DNA of 64,000 nt from Psychrosphaera sp. F3M07 (GCF_018860345.1 NZ_JAHKPJ010000020.1:168550-232549), one strand, 5' to 3'; positions 52,037 to 61,004 are shown, counted from the first letter of the stretch. The notes: a model not told the origin generated them from the sequence alone. A program made the numbers and translations.

Positions 52037-52779
52037 ACGTCCTTTACAAACAAATAACCTTTACCCCAAATAGTTTTAATCCTATCTGTTTGATTGTCTG
52101 TGCTTTTATCAACGTTTTTGCCGTTCAGTTTTTTTCGTAATCGCGATACTTGCAGGTCAATTGAACGGTCAAAACCATCGTATTCAAAACCACGTAAGTC
52201 CGTCACTAATTGCTCCCGAGACACAACCTGTCCTGCACTATTAGCAAGTAACCACAACACATCAAATTCTTTGGTAGACAGGTTTATCTGCTCATCGGCC
52301 AAGGTAACTTGTCGCGTGGAGGCATTAATGATGAGTTTGTTAAAGCGCAACTCATTGTCATTTGATGGGTCGTTAGCTAGTGGATCGTCACTTAACGCTA
52401 TTGATGTTTGATTTTGTTTGTTCAATAAAATTTTAATACGACTTAATAAAGCACGGGCACGAATGGGTTTCACTAAAAAATCATCCGCCCCCATTTCTAG
52501 GCCTAATACTTCGTCGGCTTCTTCATCACGGGCGGTGATCATGATAATGGCGTTGGTGAACTCCGGGCGCACCGTTTTACAAACATCAACGCCGTCCATG
52601 CCCGGTAACATACCGTCCAATAACACCAGATCAGGATTTAGAGACTGAATAAGAGTGACAGCTTCATCGCCTCTGGCCGTTTGAGTGACCTTAAATCCAC
52701 GCATAGTAAGGTATTCTGCAATCCAATCTGACAGGGACTGTTCATCTTCTACTAATAAAATATGTTGTTGATTTTCCAT
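52030..52779 (-). CDS. OmpR-family response regulator (MipA/DUF3019 operon)
   Basis: Protein of 249 residues: receiver (VEDEQSLSDWI, VLLDGMLPGMDGVDV with phospho-Asp, EMGADDFLVKPIRARALL) and a winged helix (LSTKEFDVLWLLA, IDLQVSRLRKKLN, TIWGKGYLF). Partner of the kinase at 50741. Confidence 0.92.
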   Translation of the reverse strand: MENQQHILLVEDEQSLSDWIAEYLTMRGFKVTQTARGDEAVTLIQSLNPDLVLLDGMLPGMDGVDVCKTVRPEFTNAIIMITARDEEADEVLGLEMGADDFLVKPIRARALLSRIKILLNKQNQTSIALSDDPLANDPSNDNELRFNKLIINASTRQVTLADEQINLSTKEFDVLWLLANSAGQVVSREQLVTDLRGFEYDGFDRSIDLQVSRLRKKLNGKNVDKSTDNQTDRIKTIWGKGYLFVKDVW

Positions 52780-52896
52780 AAGCCCTTAACGATTTAATTA
52801 CTTTTACTAGTACCCATTACTTTTTCGCGCTGATAAAAATATGCTTACGCACCACATCTAACCAATAAACCAAACTACCATAGCTCAAATTGATTG

Positions 52897-53379
52897 CTAA
52901 AAAAGACGCCACCAAGTGGTCGGTTTACCACGTCTTTTGTGTACCCATGCCATCTCTAGTTCACTTTGAGCTAGTCTTACATTAGTCTGTTGTTTACGTA
53001 ATGTATAAATAACATTTTGCGTCGACGCCACTTCCTGTTGAAAGCGACCTTTTGACGTTTGTGACCAGCACTGTAAAGCATTTTCCTGCCGCGAACTAAA
53101 TAAACAATACTCACCAATGCTTGATGCTTGCCATTGCAACTCAATATCAACATAACAAGTTTGTCCCTCTGTCATAGCGACACACTGGTCAGGCGATATT
53201 GTCATGGTTGCTGAAAATTGTTGCTCTGTTGGTTTGTCATTGGCCCACGTTACATGGTGAGTAAATAGCAACATCAATAATATAACGACCATGCACCAAC
53301 GCCATAACATAACTGGTCGCTGGTACTTGGTTAACTGAGTCCTAGAGTACAAATTAGATTGAACAGTGACTAAGTTCAT
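52897..53379 (-). CDS. DUF3019 family exported protein
   Basis: Protein of about 160 residues: a hydrophobic N-terminal helix (MLWRWCMVVILLMLLFTHHV) that may be a signal anchor, then the DUF3019 pattern FSATMTISPDQCVAMTEGQTCYVDIELQW, ENALQCWS, TLRKQQTNVRLAQSELEMAWVHKR. Two or more conserved Cys suggest a periplasmic disulfide domain. ATG 53379 has AAGGTG upstream and is chosen over start sites at 53400 and 53385. It overlaps no gene; mipA ends at 53390. Confidence 0.8.
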   Translation of the reverse strand: MNLVTVQSNLYSRTQLTKYQRPVMLWRWCMVVILLMLLFTHHVTWANDKPTEQQFSATMTISPDQCVAMTEGQTCYVDIELQWQASSIGEYCLFSSRQENALQCWSQTSKGRFQQEVASTQNVIYTLRKQQTNVRLAQSELEMAWVHKRRGKPTTWWRLF

Positions 53380-53389
53380 GTTCATCACC

Positions 53390-54655
53390 TTACAACACAA
53401 AACTTAGTAGTAAACCTGAACGAGTGCCTGAGTATGATTCATCGCTAGCGTCTTTATATGTGATAGCCCCAGGTAACGGCGCATCAGACTCGCTGTATGC
53501 TACAAAGCCACCAAGCACCCAGCTTTTACTAAGAGGGTATTCAAAACCAAGTTCTAAATCCTGATTTAATCTCCCTTTGCGCTCAGTAAAGTCGACCGGA
53601 GCTTCCTCGTAATAACTTACCACTTGCTTAGGTTGATATTGCACACCTAAACTGCCGTAAAAACTCCAATTTCTAGCTTGCCAATAATGGGTATAAGATA
53701 ATGATCCCGTAATCCCATCATCTTCTTGATTTGAACGACTGTATGGACTCATACTTATTTGAAGTTGCGACGAATCCCAAAAACCAGTTAAACGTATACC
53801 GGCCCGTTTTTCTTTTGTCCTAGATTTAATGCCCCGTAAATCACGAATAGCACCTGTGTCACGTTCTTTGTATAAGTCTAAACGCCAGCTTTCTGTGTTA
53901 TAAAAGTTAATCCCCCAAGCTTTACCTGCGTATAAACCATGGATTCGGCGCGTGGCCATTCCTGGAGACTCTATGAATAAACTAGCGATTTGAATTCGAT
54001 AAGACGCATACGTATTTATATCCGTGGACTCGCCTGACTCTTGGTAAATATCATCACCGCCGCTGCTAACAAAACTAAAGGCGTAATGAAAACCATCCTG
54101 TGGATTACAAACAGAGCGAGAAAATGTCCAGCAATCTCGCTCTTCATATTCTTCAACGTTGTCAAAATCAACTTCTATATTGAACTTATTTTTATTTTTC
54201 TCCATTGGTCGTTTTACGTAAAACTCGTCTTTTACTGTAACAGCAATAGTTTCAACATCAGCGAGTTCATCTACATTGTCACCATCGTTATCATCCGGTA
54301 ACAAAGTATATGAGGTAAAATTTTCATTAAATTTCACTTTCTGAAAATGACTAGGTTCAACAACGTTGAATACTTTTTTCTTTTTGCTTTTTATATTTTT
54401 ATCGCCGTTAACGTCTAAATTAGAGCCCGTTGCTTCTGATAACTCGTTTGTGGCAGAAGCCTCTCTAGCCTTTAACGACGCTTTTTTATCGCTAGGCTCT
54501 TCGTTGCCTGACAGCGCTTCATTTTTTGAGGGTTCGGTTTCGACTAAAGGCTGACTTTCCGTTAAAGATTGTGCTGAAGTAACGTGAGTTGTAAAGGCAC
54601 ATGCAGCAATAACAATTGATATATAAGTACGTTTCAAATTAATAATTTTTTCCAT
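53390..54655 (-). CDS. MipA/OmpV family outer-membrane protein
   Basis: Protein of 421 residues with a signal peptide (SIVIAACAFTTHVTSAQS), a Glu/Ser-rich disordered region (about 28-90), then a beta-barrel MipA/OmpV domain (GSLSYTHYWQARNWSFYGSLGVQYQPKQV, GFVAYSESDAPLPGA, ending SGTRSGLLLSFVL). First gene of the operon with DUF3019 and a two-component system; the family is linked to envelope remodelling and peptide or antibiotic response in some bacteria. Confidence 0.85.
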   Translation of the reverse strand: MEKIINLKRTYISIVIAACAFTTHVTSAQSLTESQPLVETEPSKNEALSGNEEPSDKKASLKAREASATNELSEATGSNLDVNGDKNIKSKKKKVFNVVEPSHFQKVKFNENFTSYTLLPDDNDGDNVDELADVETIAVTVKDEFYVKRPMEKNKNKFNIEVDFDNVEEYEERDCWTFSRSVCNPQDGFHYAFSFVSSGGDDIYQESGESTDINTYASYRIQIASLFIESPGMATRRIHGLYAGKAWGINFYNTESWRLDLYKERDTGAIRDLRGIKSRTKEKRAGIRLTGFWDSSQLQISMSPYSRSNQEDDGITGSLSYTHYWQARNWSFYGSLGVQYQPKQVVSYYEEAPVDFTERKGRLNQDLELGFEYPLSKSWVLGGFVAYSESDAPLPGAITYKDASDESYSGTRSGLLLSFVL

Positions 54656-54872
54656 GAGGTTACTCTCTATTTATATTGGACTAAGCGAATAAATAGATAT
54701 TAATGGGTATTGATCGTAATAGTCGTATCATGATTTTTAAGAGTGTACCAAATTGTATCAATACAATCATTACAGCGCATTTGTATTCAATTTAGCCATA
54801 TAAAATACCGAAAGAACTATCGGTAAGCACTAACGACTCTCCCTCTGTATGGTTAACTTTATTCACTAACAC
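54656..54872. other. intergenic region upstream of mipA
   Basis: No gene is seen. It should hold the promoter of the mipA operon. Nothing further is recognised; the segment beyond is the nirD terminator. Confidence 0.3.
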
Positions 54873-54904
54873 AAAAAAAACCACCAAATGTTTTGGTGGT
54901 TTTT
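54873..54904 (-). terminator. terminator of nirBD
   Basis: Stem of about 13 bp (AAAAACCACCAAA with TTTGGTGGTTTTT, 54876-54888 and 54892-54904), with the loop TGT and eight T on the minus strand. It closes the nirBD operon 42 bp after nirD. Confidence 0.9.
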
Positions 54905-54946
54905 GCTCACTACAAAGTTAATTTCAATTTAATCTATTTAGGCTTA

Positions 54947-55279
54947 TTACACCTTTAATTGTACTAGGCCATCTTGTTGACGAACCATGTAAGTTTGTAA
55001 GATCACACTTTCGTCTTCCAAACACTTACCTGACTCTAACGAGAAATGCTGTTTATATAAGGGGGATGAGATGGTTAGTAATCCATCAACATCTCCTACG
55101 ATACCACGAGACAATACGTTTGCTTGCCCAAATGGGTCGTAGTTTTGTAACGCAAATAATTGTTCATCAGGGCCGACTCTGAAAATGGCCACTTGTTCGC
55201 CATGATGCAATGCACAAACGCCTGTATTTTTACTAATATCAGTCACGCTACAAACGGTTTCCCAATTAAATTCACTCAT
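54947..55279 (-). CDS. nirD: nitrite reductase small subunit
   Basis: Protein of 110 residues with the NirD Rieske-like fold (VCALHHGEQVAIFRVGPDEQLFALQNYDPF, GLLTISSPLYKQHFSLESGKCLED) but without the Cys-His ligands of true Rieske proteins, as expected for NirD. It partners NirB in the NADH-dependent nitrite reductase. AGGAG eight bases upstream. 12 bp after nirB. Confidence 0.94.
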   Translation of the reverse strand: MSEFNWETVCSVTDISKNTGVCALHHGEQVAIFRVGPDEQLFALQNYDPFGQANVLSRGIVGDVDGLLTISSPLYKQHFSLESGKCLEDESVILQTYMVRQQDGLVQLKV

Positions 55280-55291
55280 TTTATTCTCCTA

Positions 55292-57889
55292 TTACACTTC
55301 TAACGCTGGAATTTCTTGGCCTTTCGCTTTGGCCGCCCTTACTGAAGGTTGAGCTATACGTGCTTTGTTTTGACCACGGTCAGCTTCATAAGCAAGTCGG
55401 TCGTCCGTTGCGTCTGAGTTAATAAAATGGGCAAAACGTTTTAATCGTTCAGGGTTATCAAGTGTTTTTTTCCACTCACATTCGTAAGTGTCGATAACAC
55501 GTTGCATATTGGCTTCTAAATCTGCACAAAGATTAAGTTTATCTTCAATAACCACCGACTTAAGATATTCTAAACCGCCTTCCATATTGTCCATCCATAC
55601 TGATGTACGTTGTAAACGGTCTGCCGTACGACAATAGAACATGACAATTCGGTCGATATATTTAATTAGCTCTTCATCAGAAAGGTCTGATGCAAACAAG
55701 TCTGCATGGCGTGGTTTCATACCACCGTTACCACAAACGTATAAGTTCCAACCTTTGTCCGTTGCGATAATGCCAAAGTCTTTGCTTTGTGCTTCTGCAC
55801 ATTCACGTGTACAACCTGATACCCCCATTTTTAATTTATGAGGTGAGCGTAAGCCTTTGTAACGCATCTCTAAATTCACGGCCATAGAGACCGAATCTAA
55901 CATGCCATAACGACACCAAGTACTGCCAACACAAGACTTAACTGTACGTAAGGACTTACCGTAAGCATGACCCGTTTCAAATCCTGCTTGTACTAATTCT
56001 TCCCAGATTAGCGGCAATTCGTGTAATTGCGCGCCAAAGAAGTCAATGCGCTGACCTCCAGTGATTTTGGTGTATAAGTCATATTTAACACCAATATTAC
56101 CTAGGTCAATCAAGCCTTGAGCCGAGATTTCACCCGCCGCTATACGTGGAACAACAGAATACGTTCCGTCTTTTTGCATATTGCCTAAGAAGATGTCATT
56201 GGTATCTTGTAACTGAATATGGTCATCTTCAAGGACATACTCGTTCCAGTAAGTTGCTAACATTGAACCAACGGCAGGTTTACAAGTAATACAACCTAGG
56301 CCGCTACCGTGTTGTGCTAATAATTCGTCGAAGGTTTTGATTTCTTTGGTGCGGATAATGTCGAATAACTCTTGGCGAGAATATTCAAAATGCTCACAAA
56401 GGTTGTTGTTCACCTCTACGCCCATTTTTTCTAATTCTGCATTTAATACTTGCCCAACCATAGCCGAACAACCACCACAACCACTGCCCGCTTTGGTGCA
56501 TGATTTTAACTCTGCTAATTCTGTTGCACCGGCATGAATGGCTTCAATTAAGTCACCTTTTGATACATCGTGACAAGAACAAATTTGCGCTGAGTCTGGC
56601 AGAGCGTTGACGCCAAATGCACTTTCTCCTCCCCCTTCAACTTGCGGTAATATTAATACTTCTGGCGCATCAGGCAGCTGCATTTTTTCTAACATCATAG
56701 GCAACAAGGTACCGTAGGCGTCAGTGTCGCCAACCAGTACGGCACCTAACAAGGTTGATTTATCAGCTGAAACAATTAAACGTTTGTAAATGCCTTCTGC
56801 GTCGTTAATGTAAGTGTAAGTTTGTGCACCTTCGGTACGAGCGTGAGCATCACCAATACTGGCTACATCAACCCCCATTAATTTAAGTTTAGTGCTCATA
56901 TCTGCGCCCGTGAATTGATCACTACCGCCTGTTATATGAGAAACCGCAGCTTTGGCCATGGTGTAACCTGGAGCGACCAAACCGAATATTTTGCCATCCC
57001 ACAATGCACATTCACCAATAGCGTAAATGTCTTTGTCAGAAGTAAGACAGTTATCATCAATAACAATCCCGCCACGTTCACCAATTTGAATATCAAACTG
57101 ACGAGCAAGTTCATCTTGTGGGCGAATACCCGCAGAGAAAACAATCATGTCCGTTTCAATATGACTGCCATCGGCAAAGTTCATGCGGTAACGACAAGTC
57201 TCACCAGCCGTAATGGACTGAGTATTTTTTTCTGTGTGAACATGTACGCCTAACTCTTCAATTTTAGTACGCAATAACGCACCGCCACCTTCATCCAGTT
57301 GCACGGCCATTAAGCGTGGGGCAAATTCAACCACATGTGAATCTAAGTTTAAGCTGTGTAATGCTTTGGCGCATTCAAGTCCTAAAAGACCACCACCAAT
57401 AACAACGCCAACCTTACTTTCTTTAGCAGATGCTGTGATGTTCTCTAAGTCTTCAATGGTACGGTAAACCAAACAATGTTCTGCATCGCCACCTGGAATT
57501 GGTGGAACAAATGGGAATGAACCAGTAGCAAGAATAAGTTTGTCGTAGCTTTCTACTCGGCCACTTTCTGTGGTGATGGTTTTAGCAGCACGGTCAATAT
57601 TAGACACTTTGTCTTTGATGATGTACTTAACGCCATGTTGGTCGTAATAATCTTCCGACGTTAACATTAAGTCATCAGCGGTTTTACCGGAGAAATAAGC
57701 AGATAATTGAACTCGGTCGTAAGCCAAACGAGGTTCTTCAGAAAAGGTGATCACTTGATAATGTTCATGGTCAGGATGATTAACCACATTTTCAATGAAT
57801 TTATGACCAACCATGCCGTTGCCTACAACGATCAGTTTTAATGGTTTATTGGATGTGTTTGTTGTTTGTACATTTGTTGTCTTTGACAT
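55292..57889 (-). CDS. nirB: NADH-dependent nitrite reductase large subunit
   Basis: Protein of 865 residues reducing nitrite to ammonium. Domains: NAD/FAD pyridine nucleotide-disulfide oxidoreductase (about 15-330; VVGNGMVGHKFIE, GGGLLGLECAKAL), BFD-like 2Fe-2S domain (CSCHDVSKGDLI, CGGCSAMVG), a second short Fe-S-like region (LGCITCKPAVGS), then nitrite/sulfite reductase half-domains. Siroheme/4Fe-4S cysteines are visible in CVGSTWC and GCTRECAEAQ. First gene of nirBD behind an unusual leader. Confidence 0.96.
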   Translation of the reverse strand: MSKTTNVQTTNTSNKPLKLIVVGNGMVGHKFIENVVNHPDHEHYQVITFSEEPRLAYDRVQLSAYFSGKTADDLMLTSEDYYDQHGVKYIIKDKVSNIDRAAKTITTESGRVESYDKLILATGSFPFVPPIPGGDAEHCLVYRTIEDLENITASAKESKVGVVIGGGLLGLECAKALHSLNLDSHVVEFAPRLMAVQLDEGGGALLRTKIEELGVHVHTEKNTQSITAGETCRYRMNFADGSHIETDMIVFSAGIRPQDELARQFDIQIGERGGIVIDDNCLTSDKDIYAIGECALWDGKIFGLVAPGYTMAKAAVSHITGGSDQFTGADMSTKLKLMGVDVASIGDAHARTEGAQTYTYINDAEGIYKRLIVSADKSTLLGAVLVGDTDAYGTLLPMMLEKMQLPDAPEVLILPQVEGGGESAFGVNALPDSAQICSCHDVSKGDLIEAIHAGATELAELKSCTKAGSGCGGCSAMVGQVLNAELEKMGVEVNNNLCEHFEYSRQELFDIIRTKEIKTFDELLAQHGSGLGCITCKPAVGSMLATYWNEYVLEDDHIQLQDTNDIFLGNMQKDGTYSVVPRIAAGEISAQGLIDLGNIGVKYDLYTKITGGQRIDFFGAQLHELPLIWEELVQAGFETGHAYGKSLRTVKSCVGSTWCRYGMLDSVSMAVNLEMRYKGLRSPHKLKMGVSGCTRECAEAQSKDFGIIATDKGWNLYVCGNGGMKPRHADLFASDLSDEELIKYIDRIVMFYCRTADRLQRTSVWMDNMEGGLEYLKSVVIEDKLNLCADLEANMQRVIDTYECEWKKTLDNPERLKRFAHFINSDATDDRLAYEADRGQNKARIAQPSVRAAKAKGQEIPALEV

Positions 57890-57898
57890 GGGGTAACC

Positions 57899-58007
57899 CT
57901 CAGAATAATTGAATTTGATTTATTTCAACCTGAGCAGTAATTTCTACTTTGAAATTACGAGTCTTGTGGGACCACCGTCGTTGGTGTCAGAAACTAAGCT
58001 GTTTCTG
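57899..58007 (-). promoter_or_regulatory. ANTAR-type leader of nirB without terminator
   Basis: P1 CACC/GGTG closing AACGAC (57973-57986) and P2, an 8-bp stem closing AAAGTA (57937-57958), both have A1 and G4 hexaloops. A third hairpin (CAGAAAC/GTTTCTG closing AGCTTA, 57988-58007) lies upstream. No T tract follows. Instead CTCAG (57930-57934, minus strand) can pair with CTGAG (57899-57903), which contains the nirB ribosome site, so control may be translational. Confidence 0.65.
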
Positions 58008-58120
58008 GCTTCTGGCGAAGCTGGCTAATAAGCCTATTTTATTAATCCGTTGCATAACACTTTTATATTAGGAAAGTACGGATTAATAACTTTGTATAAT
58101 TTGTAACTTGCTCATTCAGT

Positions 58121-58136
58121 AGCAATATAAATACCA
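58121..58136 (-). promoter_or_regulatory. candidate sigma-54 promoter of nirB
   Basis: On the minus strand TGGTATTTATATTGCT has TGG, TTGCT and exact GG-N10-GC spacing. Start near 58110 gives a leader of about 220 nt. Confidence 0.6.
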
Positions 58137-58243
58137 AACCCATGTTTATTATAATGAAAAGAGAAAACTCCTTATATTTTAATAAGTAACGAAATTTCAC
58201 TATCACATCACGCACATATACAAATGAAAAATTAACGCTAAAA

Positions 58244-58260
58244 TGCACATTGGTGGTGCA
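58244..58260. promoter_or_regulatory. strong NtrC-like site upstream of nirB
   Basis: TGCACATTGGTGGTGCA matches TGCACC-N5-GGTGCA at 11 of 12 positions, the best of the set, and lies 108 bp upstream of the sigma-54 element. The segment 58261-58465 to the cysG start shows nothing further. Confidence 0.75.
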
Positions 58261-58465
58261 CCTCTCTGATAACTATCACTAATTTGTAGCAAAAGGCCTG
58301 TTTCTTTTTGTGTTTATTATTCCCCTAACCAACCGCTGAAAATCAAACACTTATATCTTATCGTCTTTAGTTGTTGTGATAACGTAAACCATTTTCTATA
58401 GTCCCCTTATTATCGTGCCTTAATGCCTGCAAATTAACATTAAGCTTCTCTTTATTTGGAACATC

Positions 58466-59431
58466 ATGAACACTCTGCCTATTTTTGTTAAGTTAGAAAA
58501 CAAACCTGTTTTAGTGGTTGGCGGCGGTACCGTTGCTCTAAGAAAAATTCAAACCTTATGTAAGACTGGTGCCAAGATCACTGTGGTATCTCATGATATC
58601 TGCCAAGAAGTGCAAGCGTTAGCGGTGCAACACTCAATAGAATTAATACTAGGCGATTACGATTCTTCTTTATTAATGGACAAGTGGTTAGTCATAGCAG
58701 CAACGGACGACAACGCATTAAACCGACAAGTACAAGCCAACGCCTTAGCGCAAAAAATATTTGTTAATGTGGTGGATGATCCTGAATATTGTCATTTTAT
58801 CACCCCTGCGATTATTGACCGCTCACCCATTGTAGTTGCTATTTCATCTGGTGGAGAAGCGCCTGTATTAGCAAGATTGTGGAAAGAAAAATTTGAGTCT
58901 TTAATGCCACAATGGACAGGTAAGTTAGCCGCATTAGCGGGTTCATATCGCCATAAAGTAAAAGGCACCATTACCGATTTCACATCCCGCCGCCATTTTT
59001 GGGAACGCTTTTTCCGTGGTGATATTGCCGCCAAAGCAGGGCAACAAGACTGGGATGGGGTTAAACAGCTAATAGAACAAACATTGAGTGATGACAACAA
59101 ACTAGCCGGCTCGGTTTTTTATGTGGGCATTGGCAATAACAACCCAGAAAACCTAACATTAAAAGCCTTACAAGCGATGCAATTAGCGGATTTAATTGTA
59201 CATGATCAAAAAGTATCACAAGAGATAATCGAACTAACCCGCAAAGACAGTGACAAGGTTATTCCAGCTCAAGAAGCGGTGATAACCACCATTCAAGGTG
59301 CATTGGACAGAGGCGAGATAGTTGTGCGGTTAGTGCACGGTTGTCCGGCTAAAAACCCAACGAGTCAACTCGAATTAAATCAGGCGGAGTATTCAGCCAA
59401 AATAGTGCACGGTATAGATCCAACGGTTTAA
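58466..59431 (+). CDS. cysG: siroheme synthase with truncated methyltransferase domain
   Basis: Protein of 321 residues. N-terminal precorrin-2 dehydrogenase/ferrochelatase (about 1-210): VLVVGGGTVALRKIQTL, then VNVVDDPEYCHFITPAI, ISSGGEAPVLARLWKEKFE and the dimerisation stretch. After about 215 it has only the beginning of a CobA-like methyltransferase domain with degraded motifs (GIGNNNPENLTLKA for GSGPGDAELLTLKA, VVRLVHGCP for VVRLKGGDP), and lacks the remaining about 150 residues. It therefore probably does only NAD-dependent dehydrogenation and ferrochelation; the separate cobA at 12207 provides methylation. Divergent from nirB. Confidence 0.9.
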   Translation: MNTLPIFVKLENKPVLVVGGGTVALRKIQTLCKTGAKITVVSHDICQEVQALAVQHSIELILGDYDSSLLMDKWLVIAATDDNALNRQVQANALAQKIFVNVVDDPEYCHFITPAIIDRSPIVVAISSGGEAPVLARLWKEKFESLMPQWTGKLAALAGSYRHKVKGTITDFTSRRHFWERFFRGDIAAKAGQQDWDGVKQLIEQTLSDDNKLAGSVFYVGIGNNNPENLTLKALQAMQLADLIVHDQKVSQEIIELTRKDSDKVIPAQEAVITTIQGALDRGEIVVRLVHGCPAKNPTSQLELNQAEYSAKIVHGIDPTV

Positions 59432-59465
59432 GCGGGTTTATTTTTTGCATTGTTAAATTGTAAAT

Positions 59466-59483
59466 GAGCCTTTTAATAGGCTC
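59466..59483. terminator. bidirectional hairpin between cysG and rarD
   Basis: GAGCCT/AGGCTC stem (59466-59471 with 59478-59483) around a 6-base loop between converging genes. T tracts are weak, so termination by this hairpin is only likely. Confidence 0.5.
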
Positions 59484-59501
59484 AAACAAAGTACTCGCTG
59501 T

Positions 59502-60398
59502 TTAACTGGCCGCTTTATTATCTTTTTTAATTTTTAAGATACTGGCAATGGAATAGATCACTAATGCAGTCCATATAAAGCCAAAGGTAACCCATCGATC
59601 TTGTCCTACTTGTTCACCATAAATAAACACACCGAATATGAACATAATACTTGGCCCTATGTACTGGAAAAAGCCCATAGTGGAATAGTTAAGACGACGA
59701 GCTGCGGCCACAAAACATAACAGAGGTGCGGTAGTGACAATCCCCGCAGACATTAATAACAAATTGAAACCTATGCTGTTATCGGCGAAGTTGCTGCTCG
59801 GGGTTGGCACCATAAACCACCAATACAAAAAGGCGGGAATAACCAACAACATAGACTCAACTAATAGACCTGAAACAGAATCAACCGACACCATTTTACG
59901 AATAAGGCCATAGATGGCAAAAGAAGTAGCAAGCGCAAACGCGACAATTGGAAACGAACCAAACGTGATCACCTGAATAGCCACACCAATAAAGGCTAAT
60001 GACACCGCAGCATACTGTAATTTTGATAACCGTTCACCTAAAAGCAACATACCTAAACCCACGTTTAATAAAGGATTTATGTAATATCCTAAGCTTGCAT
60101 CTAATATATGATTATTGTTTATTGCCCAAATAAACAACCACCAGTTAAAGCCTAAAATAGCGGAACTCGCTACTAAGATGACCAAGGTTTTGGGACTTCT
60201 GAATATGTTGGAGATCTGCATCCAGTTTTGTTTCACTGAAATAATTATCGCCAATAAAAGTGATGACCAAATGATCCTGTGCATCAATATTTCGACCGAA
60301 TCCACCGAGTCTAATAGTTTAAAATAAGCAGGTATAACGCCCCACATAAAATAAGCAGCAATCGCTAAAAATACACCTTGTTTGGCGTTTGTATTCAT
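59502..60398 (-). CDS. rarD: EamA-family transporter RarD
   Basis: Ten-helix DMT transporter of 298 residues with the RarD pattern: GVFLAIAAYFMWGVIPAYFKLLDSV, HRIIWSSLL, NWWLFIWAINNNHILDASLGYYINPL. Start at ATG 60398 because AAGAAG lies upstream; the frame to 60428 adds ten residues without one. The order rarD-yigI-recQ recalls the enterobacterial rarD-yigI-pldA-recQ locus, here without pldA. Confidence 0.9.
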   Translation of the reverse strand: MNTNAKQGVFLAIAAYFMWGVIPAYFKLLDSVDSVEILMHRIIWSSLLLAIIISVKQNWMQISNIFRSPKTLVILVASSAILGFNWWLFIWAINNNHILDASLGYYINPLLNVGLGMLLLGERLSKLQYAAVSLAFIGVAIQVITFGSFPIVAFALATSFAIYGLIRKMVSVDSVSGLLVESMLLVIPAFLYWWFMVPTPSSNFADNSIGFNLLLMSAGIVTTAPLLCFVAAARRLNYSTMGFFQYIGPSIMFIFGVFIYGEQVGQDRWVTFGFIWTALVIYSIASILKIKKDNKAAS

Positions 60399-60471
60399 TA
60401 AGATCTTCTTTTTAGTTTTATATAACAATAATAATTAATAGAGCTAACAAAAGCAGTTGGCCCTAAAGGTA

Positions 60472-60927
60472 TTAACCAACAAGGTAAGTACCGGTTCCGT
60501 AAGCAATATGTTCTTCAAGTTCATTATGCAGTTCCATTCGACACACACAGACTTTATTGCCTGAACGTATTAAATGAGCAGTGGCTATAAACTCTTGCCC
60601 TCGACCGGGACGTAAATAATCAGTGCGTAGATCGATGGTTCCCACTTTTCCAGTTAACTCGGCTAAGGTTTGTTCGGTTAAATCAGTATGACGACTGAGT
60701 CGACTATAAATCGCTAAAATACCGCCAACGGTATCTAACGCTGTCGCAGTGACACCACCGTGTAGGATTTTTTGAATAGGATTACCCATTAATTTGTCAT
60801 CCCATACAAAGCGTATTTCGGCTTTATCTTGCTCACAAACCGTGATGTTTAAACCAATCGTTTGGTTGAAGTTGAGTTGAGAAAATACCTTGATTAACCA
60901 ATCTTTGATTTGTTGTTCAGATAACAT
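60472..60927 (-). CDS. yigI: YigI-type hotdog-fold thioesterase
   Basis: Protein of 151 residues of the PaaI/YigI hotdog thioesterase family: ILHGGVTATALDTVGG (the conserved HGG loop), then DLRTDYLRPGRGQEFIATAHLIRSGNKVCVCRMEL. Start at ATG 60927 has AAGGA six bases upstream; the longer frame to 61134 overlaps the recQ gene and is not used. Acyl-CoA substrate not defined. Between rarD and recQ, as in enterobacteria. Confidence 0.88.
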   Translation of the reverse strand: MLSEQQIKDWLIKVFSQLNFNQTIGLNITVCEQDKAEIRFVWDDKLMGNPIQKILHGGVTATALDTVGGILAIYSRLSRHTDLTEQTLAELTGKVGTIDLRTDYLRPGRGQEFIATAHLIRSGNKVCVCRMELHNELEEHIAYGTGTYLVG

Positions 60928-61004
60928 TAATTTTCCTTCACAGAAGAGACCAGAGGAATGGTACAATGCGCGCACATTTGTGTCACACCAATAGTTAAAT
61001 TCTT

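Noticed and set aside
56915-57253. 112-residue open frame opposite nirB
   Set aside because: Antisense shadow of the conserved NirB flavin domain.
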